Shown here: positions 28,037 to 36,768 of the stretch, in pieces
Numbering within the stretch: the first letter of the stretch is position 1
How the letters are laid out: every line of letters begins with the position of its first letter
Source of the DNA: Thiomicrorhabdus marina
GTDB taxonomy: Bacteria > Pseudomonadota > Gammaproteobacteria > Thiomicrospirales > Thiomicrospiraceae
Assembly (NCBI RefSeq): GCF_017571465.1
Contig: NZ_JAGETV010000002.1
Span: forward strand, 185,767-249,766
DNA length: 64,000 bases
Direction: 5' to 3'
Program-made: the position numbers and the translations under genes
Notes under the pieces: generated by a model
Database searches by the model: none
The model's input: the letters and a program-made list of their open reading frames with translations, nothing else
Told to the model about the DNA's origin: nothing

Positions 28037-28906
28037 ATGAAAAAAGTTGTAATCCCCGTTGCCGGTCTTGGCACTCGTTTTCTTCCTGCGACCAAAGCTA
28101 TTCCTAAAGAGATGATCACCCTTGTCGATCAGCCTCTCATTCAATATGTTGTCTGCGAAGCGATTTGTGCAGGCTTCACCGACATCATTTTAGTTACCCA
28201 CTCCTCAAAAAATGCCATCGAGAACCATTTCGACCATAACTTTGAGCTAATGACCACGCTAGAGAAAAAGAACAAAAAAGCGTTAATTGAAGTGGTCGAC
28301 AATATTCTGCCAAGCGACGCCAATATCATTTCCATCCGTCAGCCTGAAGCTCTTGGCCTAGGTCATGCTATTCTCTGTGCAGAACCGATTATCGGCGATG
28401 ATGACTTTGCCGTAATTTTGCCGGATGTAATCCTCGGAAATGACACCTGTGATCTATCCAAGATGGTGCAAGCATTCCAGACCAGCCGTAAGAGTCAAAT
28501 CATGGTTGAACCGGTTGCAGCGGAAGAGGTTCATAAATACGGTATCGTTGACTGTCAAGGCGTTGAATTTTCCGCTGGTGAATCGGTCAATATGGTCGGT
28601 ATGGTAGAAAAACCAAAAAACGAAGACGCGCCATCTAATCTATCAATTACCGGACGCTACGTACTTGATAACCGCATCTTGGGAATTCTGCACACCACAC
28701 CGAAAGGTGCCGGTGGCGAAGTTCAACTTACCGATGCCATTGCCACCTTAATGAAAGAAAAAGGTGCGCAAGCTTATCAACTGGAGTCGACAAGTTATGA
28801 CTGCGGCGACAAACTCGGTTATCTGAAAGCGACGGTAGAATTTGCAATGAAACACCCTGAGCTTGGCTCAGACTTTAAAGAATGGCTCGCTACGGAGATC
28901 AAATGA
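28037..28906 (+). CDS. galU: UTP-glucose-1-phosphate uridylyltransferase
   Basis: Makes UDP-glucose, the precursor for exopolysaccharide and lipopolysaccharide sugars. The 289-residue length is typical, with the nucleotide-binding loop PVAGLGTRFLPATKAIPKEM (residues 6-25), QPEALGLGHAILCA, ILPDVILGNDTCDL, MVEKP and GGEVQLTDAI. The gene opens a sugar-nucleotide operon: its stop overlaps the start of pgi as ATGA. Confidence 0.96.
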   Translation: MKKVVIPVAGLGTRFLPATKAIPKEMITLVDQPLIQYVVCEAICAGFTDIILVTHSSKNAIENHFDHNFELMTTLEKKNKKALIEVVDNILPSDANIISIRQPEALGLGHAILCAEPIIGDDDFAVILPDVILGNDTCDLSKMVQAFQTSRKSQIMVEPVAAEEVHKYGIVDCQGVEFSAGESVNMVGMVEKPKNEDAPSNLSITGRYVLDNRILGILHTTPKGAGGEVQLTDAIATLMKEKGAQAYQLESTSYDCGDKLGYLKATVEFAMKHPELGSDFKEWLATEIK

Positions 28907-30462
28907 AGCAATTCCATGCCTATCAACAATTAAAGGCACAGGCTGAGAGTTTACAGCAAACCCATCTTAATGACCTGTTTACTCAAAACCCAGAACGATT
29001 TGCCCAGTTCCATGTGCAAATGCCTGGTGCCATGCTCGATTTTTCCAAACAGAAGATCACTGAAGAAGTGCTAGACGGCCTAGTTTCCATGGCCGAAGAA
29101 GCTAATCTACAACAGTGGATTGAACGCTTACTTGACGGTGATGAACTGAATCACACTGAGGGTCGCAAGGCTTGGCATACCGCGCTACGAGATGTCAGCA
29201 ATCCGAACCCGGAAGTGGCAGAGCAGTGGGAAAAGATGGCCTATATTGTTGATGAGTTACACCAAAAACAGATGCGCGGTTATTCAGGCAAAGCGATTAC
29301 CGACGTCGTCAATATTGGTGTTGGCGGCAGCGACCTCGGCCCGCTAATGGTAACGCACGCCTTAGAAATGCAGCAAAACTCTAACAGTCCGGACATCCAC
29401 TTTGTTTCCACTCTGGATGGCCGCCAACTGCAGTCAATTTTGGCGAAACTCAACCCTGAGACCACTCTGTTTATCGTTGCTTCAAAATCTTTCGGCACCA
29501 TTGACACTCTATCACTGGCTGAAACTGCCAAGGCGTGGATGCTTAGCAGTTGCGGTGTTGAAACATCCGCAATGCGTCACTTTATCGGTGTCTCTGCCAA
29601 CCCGCAAAAAATGACCGAATGGGGTATTTTGCCGCAGATGCAACTTGCTTTCTGGGATTGGGTCGGCGGTCGCTTCTCTTTATGGTCCAGTATCGGTTTA
29701 ACCATCGCCATTCAAATGGGAATGGACGGTTTCAAACAGATGTTGGCCGGTGCTCATGAAGTCGACATGCACTTTAAGAACACTCCTTTCAAAGAAAACA
29801 TTCCTGCATTAATTGGCTTGCTCGGCGTCTGGAATACTAACTTCCTCGACCTTGCCGGACAAGCTATTCTACCGTATGACTCACGCTTGAAATATTTTGC
29901 CGGTTATCTTGAACAGCTAGAAATGGAAAGTAACGGTAAACACACTAAACGCAATGGCGAATTTGTCGATTACCGCACCTGCCCGATTCTGTGGGGCGAA
30001 GTCGGCCCAAATGCGCAGCACGCCTTTTATCAACTATTACACCAAGGCACCGAGCGCGTCATGTCCGACTTTATTTTATTTAAAGAAGGCCAAGGCAGCG
30101 GTGAACGTGCCACTTTCCACCAAAATTTAAATATCGCCAACTGCCTTGCTCAAAGCAGAGCCATGATGGTCGGACAGGAGAGTGACGATCCGCATAAGCA
30201 CTATCCGGGCAACCAAGTTTCTAACACCCTACTAATGACACGTGTCGATGCCCACCACCTAGGCATGCTAGTTGCAATGTATGAACACAAGGTTTTCACC
30301 CAATCTGTTATCTGGAACATCAACCCATTTGACCAATGGGGCGTAGAACTTGGAAAGAAAATTGCGCTAAGCATTCTAGAATGCATTGACGAACGCAACG
30401 CAACACAACTTGATCAATCAACTCAGGGCATTTTGCAGCAAATTTGGGAACATAACGCATGA
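28903..30462 (+). CDS. pgi: Glucose-6-phosphate isomerase
   Basis: Interconverts glucose-6-phosphate and fructose-6-phosphate, linking central metabolism to UDP-glucose synthesis. The 519-residue product has the PGI signature blocks VNIGVGGSDLGPLMVTHAL, ASKSFGTIDTLSLAET, WDWVGGRFSLWSSIGL, ESNGKHTKRNG and NPFDQWGVELGK. The longer reading frame starts at 28882 inside galU; the coupled ATGA at 28903 with GGAG upstream is preferred. It overlaps the next gene by four bases as well. Confidence 0.96.
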   Translation: MKQFHAYQQLKAQAESLQQTHLNDLFTQNPERFAQFHVQMPGAMLDFSKQKITEEVLDGLVSMAEEANLQQWIERLLDGDELNHTEGRKAWHTALRDVSNPNPEVAEQWEKMAYIVDELHQKQMRGYSGKAITDVVNIGVGGSDLGPLMVTHALEMQQNSNSPDIHFVSTLDGRQLQSILAKLNPETTLFIVASKSFGTIDTLSLAETAKAWMLSSCGVETSAMRHFIGVSANPQKMTEWGILPQMQLAFWDWVGGRFSLWSSIGLTIAIQMGMDGFKQMLAGAHEVDMHFKNTPFKENIPALIGLLGVWNTNFLDLAGQAILPYDSRLKYFAGYLEQLEMESNGKHTKRNGEFVDYRTCPILWGEVGPNAQHAFYQLLHQGTERVMSDFILFKEGQGSGERATFHQNLNIANCLAQSRAMMVGQESDDPHKHYPGNQVSNTLLMTRVDAHHLGMLVAMYEHKVFTQSVIWNINPFDQWGVELGKKIALSILECIDERNATQLDQSTQGILQQIWEHNA

Positions 30463-31703
30463 TTATTAACGTATTTGGTTCAACTATTAGCGCGCTAGTG
30501 ACCGCTGGATGTCTCGCCGAAACCGGGAATGACGTTAAACTGATAGGCCAGCTCCCGAACGAAATTGCCGAGCCGGGTTTACAGAAACTGCTTGAAAAAC
30601 AGCTACAGCAAAAACATTTACAGATTACTGACCAACACGCTAAAGAGGCCGACTTTCATATCTTCGCTTATGGCGATGGCGATTGCTCTGTCGCTTTGGA
30701 TATGGCAAAACATCTGGCACAAGAGAATTCCGCGAACAGCACTTTATTAATTCGTTCGAACTTTGGTATCGACATTGCCCGCGAGATTATGCAAGCGGCG
30801 CAGATGGCAATTATCATCAACCCGGATTTTGCACCGGAAGGTAGCGCAATTCAGGGATTCCAACGTCCTGACCGCATTATTATCGGCGCCACAGATGATA
30901 CCGCAATTGCTAAATTCCGTCGTCTGTTTGCACCCTTCAACCGAAACCGTGACACCATTATCCAAATGAAACCGGAATCGGCGATTCTTACCAAGTACGC
31001 CACTAACGTTCTGATCGCGACACGTATTAGTTTGATGAACGAACTGGCCTTAGTTTCCGAGCAGATGAATGCCGATATCGAAGAAGTTCGTCAAGGTTTA
31101 GGCTCCGATCATCGTATCGGTTTTGCTTACCTCTATTCCGGTGTCGGTTTTGGCGGTGCTTACCTTGAACGCGACCTCCACCGCGTCCAGGATTTAATCG
31201 ACCAGACCGGCTCTCAGGAGAACCTGCTTCGCTCCGTCAATAATATCAATGAACAACAGAAAGAACTGCTGTTCCGTAAGCTTTGGAGCCACTACGAGTG
31301 TGACCTACAAAACCGACAGATTTCAATCTGGGGTATCAGCTATAAACCGAACACCAATTCGATTGAGGGCGCGCCAAGCTTGGTAATGATTCAAGCACTA
31401 CTTCATCAAGGGTGTGAGCTGCACCTATTTGATCCGAAATTAGATGATAATTTCTATCAATGGATGAACCGACACCTAAGCAAAGCACAACAGGAAAAAA
31501 TTCATATTTACGACAATATGTATGCCAGCCTAGAAGCAAGTGATGCTCTGTGCGTTCTGACAGAATGGAAAAACTTCTGGACCCCGAATTTCAACAAAAT
31601 TAAAACATTGATGTCGCAGCCAGTGATACTGGACGGACGTAATTTGTATGACAAAAACTTTCTTAAAGAACAAGGTTTTACCTATTTCGGGGTTGGGCGC
31701 TAA
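30459..31703 (+). CDS. UDP-glucose dehydrogenase-like protein lacking the catalytic cysteine
   Basis: A 414-residue protein with the three-domain plan of UDP-glucose/GDP-mannose dehydrogenases: N-terminal Rossmann fold (INVFGSTISALVTAGCLAE), INPDFAPEGSAI (usual NPEFLREGSAI), the central helix block KYATNVLIATRISLMNELA and a C-terminal domain with ISIWGISYKPNTNSIEGAP. The catalytic segment reads GVGFGGAYLERDLH where the family has GxGFGGSCFPKD: the essential Cys is Tyr and the Lys is Arg. The usual GTGYVGL start is also altered. Oxidation of UDP-glucose is therefore unlikely; a regulatory or binding role is possible. It is tightly coupled to pgi. Confidence 0.85.
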   Translation: MIINVFGSTISALVTAGCLAETGNDVKLIGQLPNEIAEPGLQKLLEKQLQQKHLQITDQHAKEADFHIFAYGDGDCSVALDMAKHLAQENSANSTLLIRSNFGIDIAREIMQAAQMAIIINPDFAPEGSAIQGFQRPDRIIIGATDDTAIAKFRRLFAPFNRNRDTIIQMKPESAILTKYATNVLIATRISLMNELALVSEQMNADIEEVRQGLGSDHRIGFAYLYSGVGFGGAYLERDLHRVQDLIDQTGSQENLLRSVNNINEQQKELLFRKLWSHYECDLQNRQISIWGISYKPNTNSIEGAPSLVMIQALLHQGCELHLFDPKLDDNFYQWMNRHLSKAQQEKIHIYDNMYASLEASDALCVLTEWKNFWTPNFNKIKTLMSQPVILDGRNLYDKNFLKEQGFTYFGVGR

Positions 31704-31726
31704 ACTGACCAAGCACAAGCAGAAAT

Positions 31727-31750
31727 GCCCAAGTTGCACTTGGGCTTTTT
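31727..31750 (+). terminator. Terminator between the dehydrogenase-like gene and the phosphohexomutase gene
   Basis: GCCCAAG-TTGCA-CTTGGGC is a perfect 7-bp stem followed by TTTTT. Confidence 0.85.
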
Positions 31751-31779
31751 ATCACTCCACTCTTTACAAAGGCAATAGA

Positions 31780-33138
31780 ATGCAAGACTTAAGTGGATTT
31801 AAAGCCTATGACATTCGTGGCGAAGTACCCAGACAAATCAATCCGGATTTGGCTTATCAAATCGGTCGCGCCTATGCCTCCGAATTTCACCCCAAAAAGA
31901 TGATTGTCGGGCACGACATCCGTCTAGAAAGTCCTAGCTTAAGCAAGGCACTGTGCGATGGGTTAATTGCTAGCGGCGTTGAAGTCTGGCATTTAGGACT
32001 TTGTGGCACCGAAGAAGTTTATTTTGCTACCAGTCACTATCATGCTGACGGCGGCATTATGATCACAGCCAGCCACAATCCAAAAGGCAATAACGGCATG
32101 AAATTGGTCGGCCTAGGCTCTAAACCAATCAGTCGCAACAGCGGCTTGACCGCCATAAAACAGCGTATTGAAAAACAGGATTTCACTGCACTAAGCCAAA
32201 CGCCTGCCGACGTTATCGCCAAACATGACAAAAGCGCTTATATCGAAAAGCTGCTGAGCTATATCGAGTTGCCGACGATTAAGCCATTAAAAATCGTAGT
32301 CAATGCCGGTAATGGCGCAGCCGGCCCGACTTTCGATCTGCTAGCCAAACATCTGCCATGCGAATTCATCCGTCTACAACACGAACCGGATGGGAACTTT
32401 CCGCAAGGTGTGCCGAATCCAATGATTCCGCAAAACCGTACTATCACCGAGCAGGCGATACGCGAGCATAATGCCGATTTTGGTATCGCCTGGGATGGCG
32501 ATTTCGACCGCTGTTTTTTATTCGATCATAACGGGCAGTTTATCGAAGGTTACTATCTGGTTGGTTTACTGGCCGAAACGCTTTTGGCCACACAACCGGG
32601 CAGTAAAATCGTCTATGACCCACGTTTGACGTGGAATACTATCGAGCAGGTGACTCAAGCCGGTGGCGAACCGATTCAATCGAAAACCGGTCACGCCTTT
32701 ATTAAAGAGCACATGCGCAAAGTCGATGCCATCTACGGCGGCGAAATGTCGGCACATCACTATTTCAAAGACTTTTTCTATTGCGACAGCGGCATGATTC
32801 CTTGGCTGCTGATTTTGCAGCTCATCAGCCGCACCGGCAAAACATTGCACCAACTGGTCGCAGAACGCACTGCTGCCTACCCGTGTAGCGGCGAACTGAA
32901 CTACAAAGTACAGAACAGCAAGCAGATTATTCAAACTGTGCAGGAAACCTTTGCCGAGCAGAACCCAACGGTGGATTTAACCGATGGCTTAGGACTGGAA
33001 TTTGCCGAATGGCGCTTGAATATCCGCACCTCAAACACCGAACCACTCTTGCGTTTAAATGTCGAAAGTCGCGGCAATGTTGCACTGGTTCAAGACAAGG
33101 TGCGACAAGTCGAAGCAATTATTAACCAGATTGGCTAA
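31780..33138 (+). CDS. Phosphomannomutase/phosphoglucomutase (AlgC/ManB type)
   Basis: Moves phosphate between C6 and C1 of glucose or mannose, making glucose-1-phosphate for GalU. The 452-residue enzyme has FKAYDIRGEVP at the start, the phosphoserine loop ITASHNPKGNNGMK (about residues 91-104), the metal loop AWDGDFDRCFLFD (about 238-250), the sugar-binding GGEMSAHHYF and the phosphate-binding RTSNTEPLLRLNVE. ATG 31780 with AAAGG upstream is chosen over a frame that reaches back into the preceding gene. All four active-site loops are intact. Confidence 0.94.
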   Translation: MQDLSGFKAYDIRGEVPRQINPDLAYQIGRAYASEFHPKKMIVGHDIRLESPSLSKALCDGLIASGVEVWHLGLCGTEEVYFATSHYHADGGIMITASHNPKGNNGMKLVGLGSKPISRNSGLTAIKQRIEKQDFTALSQTPADVIAKHDKSAYIEKLLSYIELPTIKPLKIVVNAGNGAAGPTFDLLAKHLPCEFIRLQHEPDGNFPQGVPNPMIPQNRTITEQAIREHNADFGIAWDGDFDRCFLFDHNGQFIEGYYLVGLLAETLLATQPGSKIVYDPRLTWNTIEQVTQAGGEPIQSKTGHAFIKEHMRKVDAIYGGEMSAHHYFKDFFYCDSGMIPWLLILQLISRTGKTLHQLVAERTAAYPCSGELNYKVQNSKQIIQTVQETFAEQNPTVDLTDGLGLEFAEWRLNIRTSNTEPLLRLNVESRGNVALVQDKVRQVEAIINQIG

Positions 33139-33214
33139 CCGCCCACACTCATAAAACTATTAGGACGAATCCTCGCCCCCGAGTAAAATAGGCGCTCTAC
33201 TATTTGGAGTGCCT

Positions 33215-34072
33215 ATGCTCAGTTACCTTCACTCTTTTCATGCCGGCAATTTTGCCGATGTCCTTAAGCACGTCAATCTTGTGCATGCGCTTGATTATTT
33301 AACACAAAAACCAAAGCCGATGCTGTATTTCGATAGTCATTCCGGTGCCGGCGTTTATCGTCTTGGCGGCTCTGAGGCACAGAAAAACCAAGAATTTGCC
33401 AATGGCATTGGCGTGCTTTGGAACCAGGACTGTAGCGACTATACAAGTCTGCAACAGTACAAAGACTTAGTGCAAGAACTGAATAGCGATAAGCCTAATG
33501 AATTGAACTTCTATCCTGGCTCACCGTGGTTTGCCGACCAGATGTTACGTGACAATGACAAGATACAACTTTGTGAATTGCATCCACGCGAACAACAAAC
33601 GCTGCGTAAAAACCTCGGTAGCAACCGCCGAATTAAACTATTTTTCAACGACGGATTTCAACAAGCGATCGCTTCCATGCCGCCACCATTGCGTCGTGGT
33701 CTAATGCTGATTGACCCTCCTTACGAAGACAAAAAAGATTACGCAAAAGTGGTGCAGACACTGATTGAATGTCATAAACGCTTTGCGACCGGAAGCTATG
33801 CTTTGTGGTATCCCGTTGTGGAACGCAAAACCATCGATAAGCTCTGCAAGAATCTGCAAGAAAGCGGCATTCGCAATATTCAAGTGTTTGAACTAGGCAT
33901 TGCCCCAGACAGCCGTGGACGCGGTATGAACGGTAGCGGCATGTTATGGATTAATCCACCTTGGACTCTGTTTGCGGAAATGCAGAAAACCCTGCCGTTT
34001 TTAGCGAAAATATTAGGACAAGCGAACAACAGCGAAGGTTACTACCGCTGCGAACAATTGGTGGACGAATAA
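33215..34072 (+). CDS. rlmJ: 23S rRNA (adenine-N6) methyltransferase RlmJ
   Basis: Methylates A2030 of 23S rRNA in E. coli. The 285-residue product starts MLSYLHSFHAGNFADVLKH, the characteristic RlmJ opening, followed by YFDSHSGAGVYRL (SAM-binding motif I), the YPGSPWFADQMLR block, HPREQQTL and the catalytic IDPPYEDKKDY (DPPY). Ends SEGYYRCEQLV as in the family. ATG 33215 with GGAG 6 nt upstream is chosen over GTG 33209. Confidence 0.95.
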   Translation: MLSYLHSFHAGNFADVLKHVNLVHALDYLTQKPKPMLYFDSHSGAGVYRLGGSEAQKNQEFANGIGVLWNQDCSDYTSLQQYKDLVQELNSDKPNELNFYPGSPWFADQMLRDNDKIQLCELHPREQQTLRKNLGSNRRIKLFFNDGFQQAIASMPPPLRRGLMLIDPPYEDKKDYAKVVQTLIECHKRFATGSYALWYPVVERKTIDKLCKNLQESGIRNIQVFELGIAPDSRGRGMNGSGMLWINPPWTLFAEMQKTLPFLAKILGQANNSEGYYRCEQLVDE

Positions 34073-34076
34073 ACCG

Positions 34077-35228
34077 CTATGGCAAACGCCGCATTGACCA
34101 AATTGCGAAGCTGATTAATAACAATGCCGGAACAAAAGCCACTACGCCAATCGGCAATTGATAGACTAAAGCGGCGTTACTAATCAGCATATTCATCAGT
34201 TGAAAGCCCAAACCGATGACGACACCGATAAAAATCCGCTGCCCGATACTAACCTGGCGCTGCGAAGCAAATAGTAACGGAAAAGCTAGAATCCACATTG
34301 CGAAAGCGACCACCGGCATCGACAACTTGCGCCAGAAATCCGACTCATACGCGCTGGCATCCAATTCGTTCTGTTGCAGAAATTGAATATAGTTATACAG
34401 GTCGTACAGACTCAAATAACGGCTATCGATATCCAATTTAACCAAATCTTCAGGAAGAAACGGCAAAGCGATAGGAAGCTGTTGTAACGACTGCTGAATC
34501 AATTGCAGACGCGTCACCGCCAACTGTCCGGCAGTCATACCCGTCTCCTGCTCGGACAATAGCTGCCTTAGCTCGCCAGGCAAAGCGACAAACTGCAAAG
34601 AAATCGATTCTCCGTTCGGCATAAGCCACCCGCGATCATCGTTATAAATCAATTTATCGCTCACCTGTAAGCTTTGTAACTGACCATTTTTCAGCGTATA
34701 GATGCTGACTTTATTCATCTCCCGTTCGGAAATAATGCGTTCGATATGAATGTAACGTGTACCGTCTTTTAACCAAAAGCCCTGCGAGGTACCGATATCT
34801 AAAGAGAAGTTTTTGTTCTGCGCTTCAACACGGACTTTCTGCGCTAAGGATTCACTTTTCGGGGCAATGAATTCGCCGATAATCGCAACCGCTAACCACA
34901 TCAAAAAAGCCGTCTTCGCCAAGGCCAACAGAATTCGCCACATTGACCAGCCAGTGACGCGCAAAATCGTTAGTTCACCACGATTCGCCAGATTTCCCAA
35001 TCCCATTAAAGAACCGATCAATAAAGCAATCGGAAACAGCTCATAGAAATAGGTCGGTAATTTCAAGGTCACATAGAGCACAACCTTGAGGTAAGTGAAA
35101 TCCCCGCTTGCCTTACCGAGCTGATAAATCAAATCGAAGAAACCGACCAGCGAAACCAATACAAACAGCACTAAAGCACTGTAAGCAAACATAGTCCGCC
35201 CTAAATAGCGCTCGGTAATATTCATCAT
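34077..35228 (-). CDS. lptG: LPS export permease LptG
   Basis: Inner-membrane subunit of the LptB2FG ABC transporter that extracts lipopolysaccharide. The 383-residue product has three N-terminal helices, a beta-rich periplasmic jellyroll (about residues 130-260: GFWLKDGTRYIHIERI, NGQLQSLQVSDKLIYND) and three C-terminal helices; the coupling region GNLANRGELTILRVTGWS is clear. It overlaps lptF at the start/stop and converges on rlmJ with a 4-bp gap. Confidence 0.95.
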   Translation of the reverse strand: MMNITERYLGRTMFAYSALVLFVLVSLVGFFDLIYQLGKASGDFTYLKVVLYVTLKLPTYFYELFPIALLIGSLMGLGNLANRGELTILRVTGWSMWRILLALAKTAFLMWLAVAIIGEFIAPKSESLAQKVRVEAQNKNFSLDIGTSQGFWLKDGTRYIHIERIISEREMNKVSIYTLKNGQLQSLQVSDKLIYNDDRGWLMPNGESISLQFVALPGELRQLLSEQETGMTAGQLAVTRLQLIQQSLQQLPIALPFLPEDLVKLDIDSRYLSLYDLYNYIQFLQQNELDASAYESDFWRKLSMPVVAFAMWILAFPLLFASQRQVSIGQRIFIGVVIGLGFQLMNMLISNAALVYQLPIGVVAFVPALLLISFAIWSMRRLP

Positions 35229-36379
35229 GATTTCGCTCCGCTAGAATCAATCCGTTGCGGTTTTATCTTGGTGCTTATCAGCCATCTTCGCAGCGTGGCT
35301 TGTAACCATGCAAACAGCCCTAGCCCGACCAAAAGAAATAACAGCGGAATCGGCCAAAGCCCGATTTCTGCGAGCCAGTGACCTTTTTCAATAGCGCTTT
35401 CACCTGCCGATAAAGCTTGGTTAAAGAGAATAAAAACCACAATAGCGAGGAACATCTTGCCGAATCGTCCTTGTCTTGGACCGCTTTTAGACAGCATCAA
35501 GCCGATTAACCCAAGCACTAGAACGCCTAACGGCATATTCAGACGCCACTGTATCAACGCCTGAGTTTTAGCCGAATCCGAATCCAGCAATTGCCAAGTA
35601 AACATCTCTCTTTCTCTTAACTTACTTTGTTCAATTGATAATTCAGGAATCACTCCCTCAAACAGCTCAAAACTTTGTACTTCTAGCCCATCGGCTGGTG
35701 GAGATTGCATTTGACTTTGCGTTTGCAGACTGCCATGCAAATTCTGATAACGCCATCCATCCTGTAAACGCAGAACAAGCCCGTTTTTTTCACGCACAAA
35801 CTTGCCGCTTGGCGCCATTAAAATCAAATCATTACTGCCGTCGCGATATTTAATCCACACCTGTTCCAGCGTCCCGTCGGCATTAATCCTCTTGGCATAA
35901 AGAACGCCCTTATCTTTCGGTAAAGGATTGAATTTACCTTCTTGCAAGGCAGCTATCGGCGAGATTGATTGATTTTCCACCAGTAGTTTCTTCTCATACT
36001 GCAACGCCATAGGATCGAGAACATTCAATAGCAAATACAGCAACAAGGTAATCGGTAGCAGAAACCACATTAACAATTTACGGAAGTAATTCGGTGAAAC
36101 ACCGCTAGAACTGAGCACCACCATCTCTTGATCTTGATACAGACGCCCGAAAGTCAGTACCACGGCGATCAATACCGACAGCGGTATTATCATTCCTAGG
36201 ACGTCCGGCAATTTTAACAGGAGCAATTGTCCTACTAGATTGACCGGCACCCGACCATCTAGCGCGCGGCCTAGTAATTTGGTCGCTTCGCCCCCATAGG
36301 TAATCAATAGCAAAACACTGATGACCGCTAGAAATGTTAAAGTCAGCTCTCGCAGGAGCATTCGATCAATAATGCGCAA
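35225..36379 (-). CDS. lptF: LPS export permease LptF
   Basis: Partner of LptG. Begins LRIIDRMLLRELTLTFLAVI, with three N-terminal helices, the coupling segment LTFGRLYQDQEMVVLSSSGVS, a periplasmic jellyroll (GVLYAKRINADGTLEQVWIK) and three C-terminal helices. An open frame extends upstream to 36499, but the added residues (GAKLSYFRKNALGSAENYP) do not fit the family, so a start near TTG 36379 or ATG 36361 is likely. lptG follows with overlap. The operon is divergent from pepA, as in E. coli. Confidence 0.92.
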   Translation of the reverse strand: MRIIDRMLLRELTLTFLAVISVLLLITYGGEATKLLGRALDGRVPVNLVGQLLLLKLPDVLGMIIPLSVLIAVVLTFGRLYQDQEMVVLSSSGVSPNYFRKLLMWFLLPITLLLYLLLNVLDPMALQYEKKLLVENQSISPIAALQEGKFNPLPKDKGVLYAKRINADGTLEQVWIKYRDGSNDLILMAPSGKFVREKNGLVLRLQDGWRYQNLHGSLQTQSQMQSPPADGLEVQSFELFEGVIPELSIEQSKLREREMFTWQLLDSDSAKTQALIQWRLNMPLGVLVLGLIGLMLSKSGPRQGRFGKMFLAIVVFILFNQALSAGESAIEKGHWLAEIGLWPIPLLFLLVGLGLFAWLQATLRRWLISTKIKPQRIDSSGAKS

Positions 36380-36768
36380 AATCGCTACACCGTCGGCAAA
36401 TATAGAAATACGCCTATTATAGAAACTCGCCGCTCGGCGGGGGTAGTTTTCTGCCGAACCAAGCGCATTTTTTCGAAAATAAGAGAGCTTTGCACCCAAA
36501 AGGAATAAACACGACTAGGTCGCGGATGAAAAATGAGGAAAAATTTGACTGAATAAGGCGGGAAACGCTGCTAATAACCCGCTATTAGCCGTTTTTTCAA
36601 CACAATTCAGGTGAATTTTAATCATTTTTACTTGTGAAACTATCTCGTGCAAAGCTCTCAATAACCAGCAATTGCTGATATTCATAAAAATTTGTGCTTC
36701 AATAACGCAAAATCAAATTACTTTCGGGAAGCCTTATGCTTCCCTCGGTCAAAAGGATCTGCGCGACT
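36380..36768. other. Divergent lptF / pepA intergenic region
   Basis: About 390 bases if lptF starts at 36379. It should hold promoters for both directions. I could not assign convincing -35/-10 pairs. The only distinct structure is the hairpin at 36726-36744 in the pepA leader. Confidence 0.5.
36726..36744 (+). promoter_or_regulatory. Hairpin in the pepA leader
   Basis: GGGAAGC-CTTAT-GCTTCCC is a perfect 7-bp stem. An in-frame ATG (36736) sits in its loop and right arm, so the hairpin would mask that upstream start and favour ATG 36769. Confidence 0.45.
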
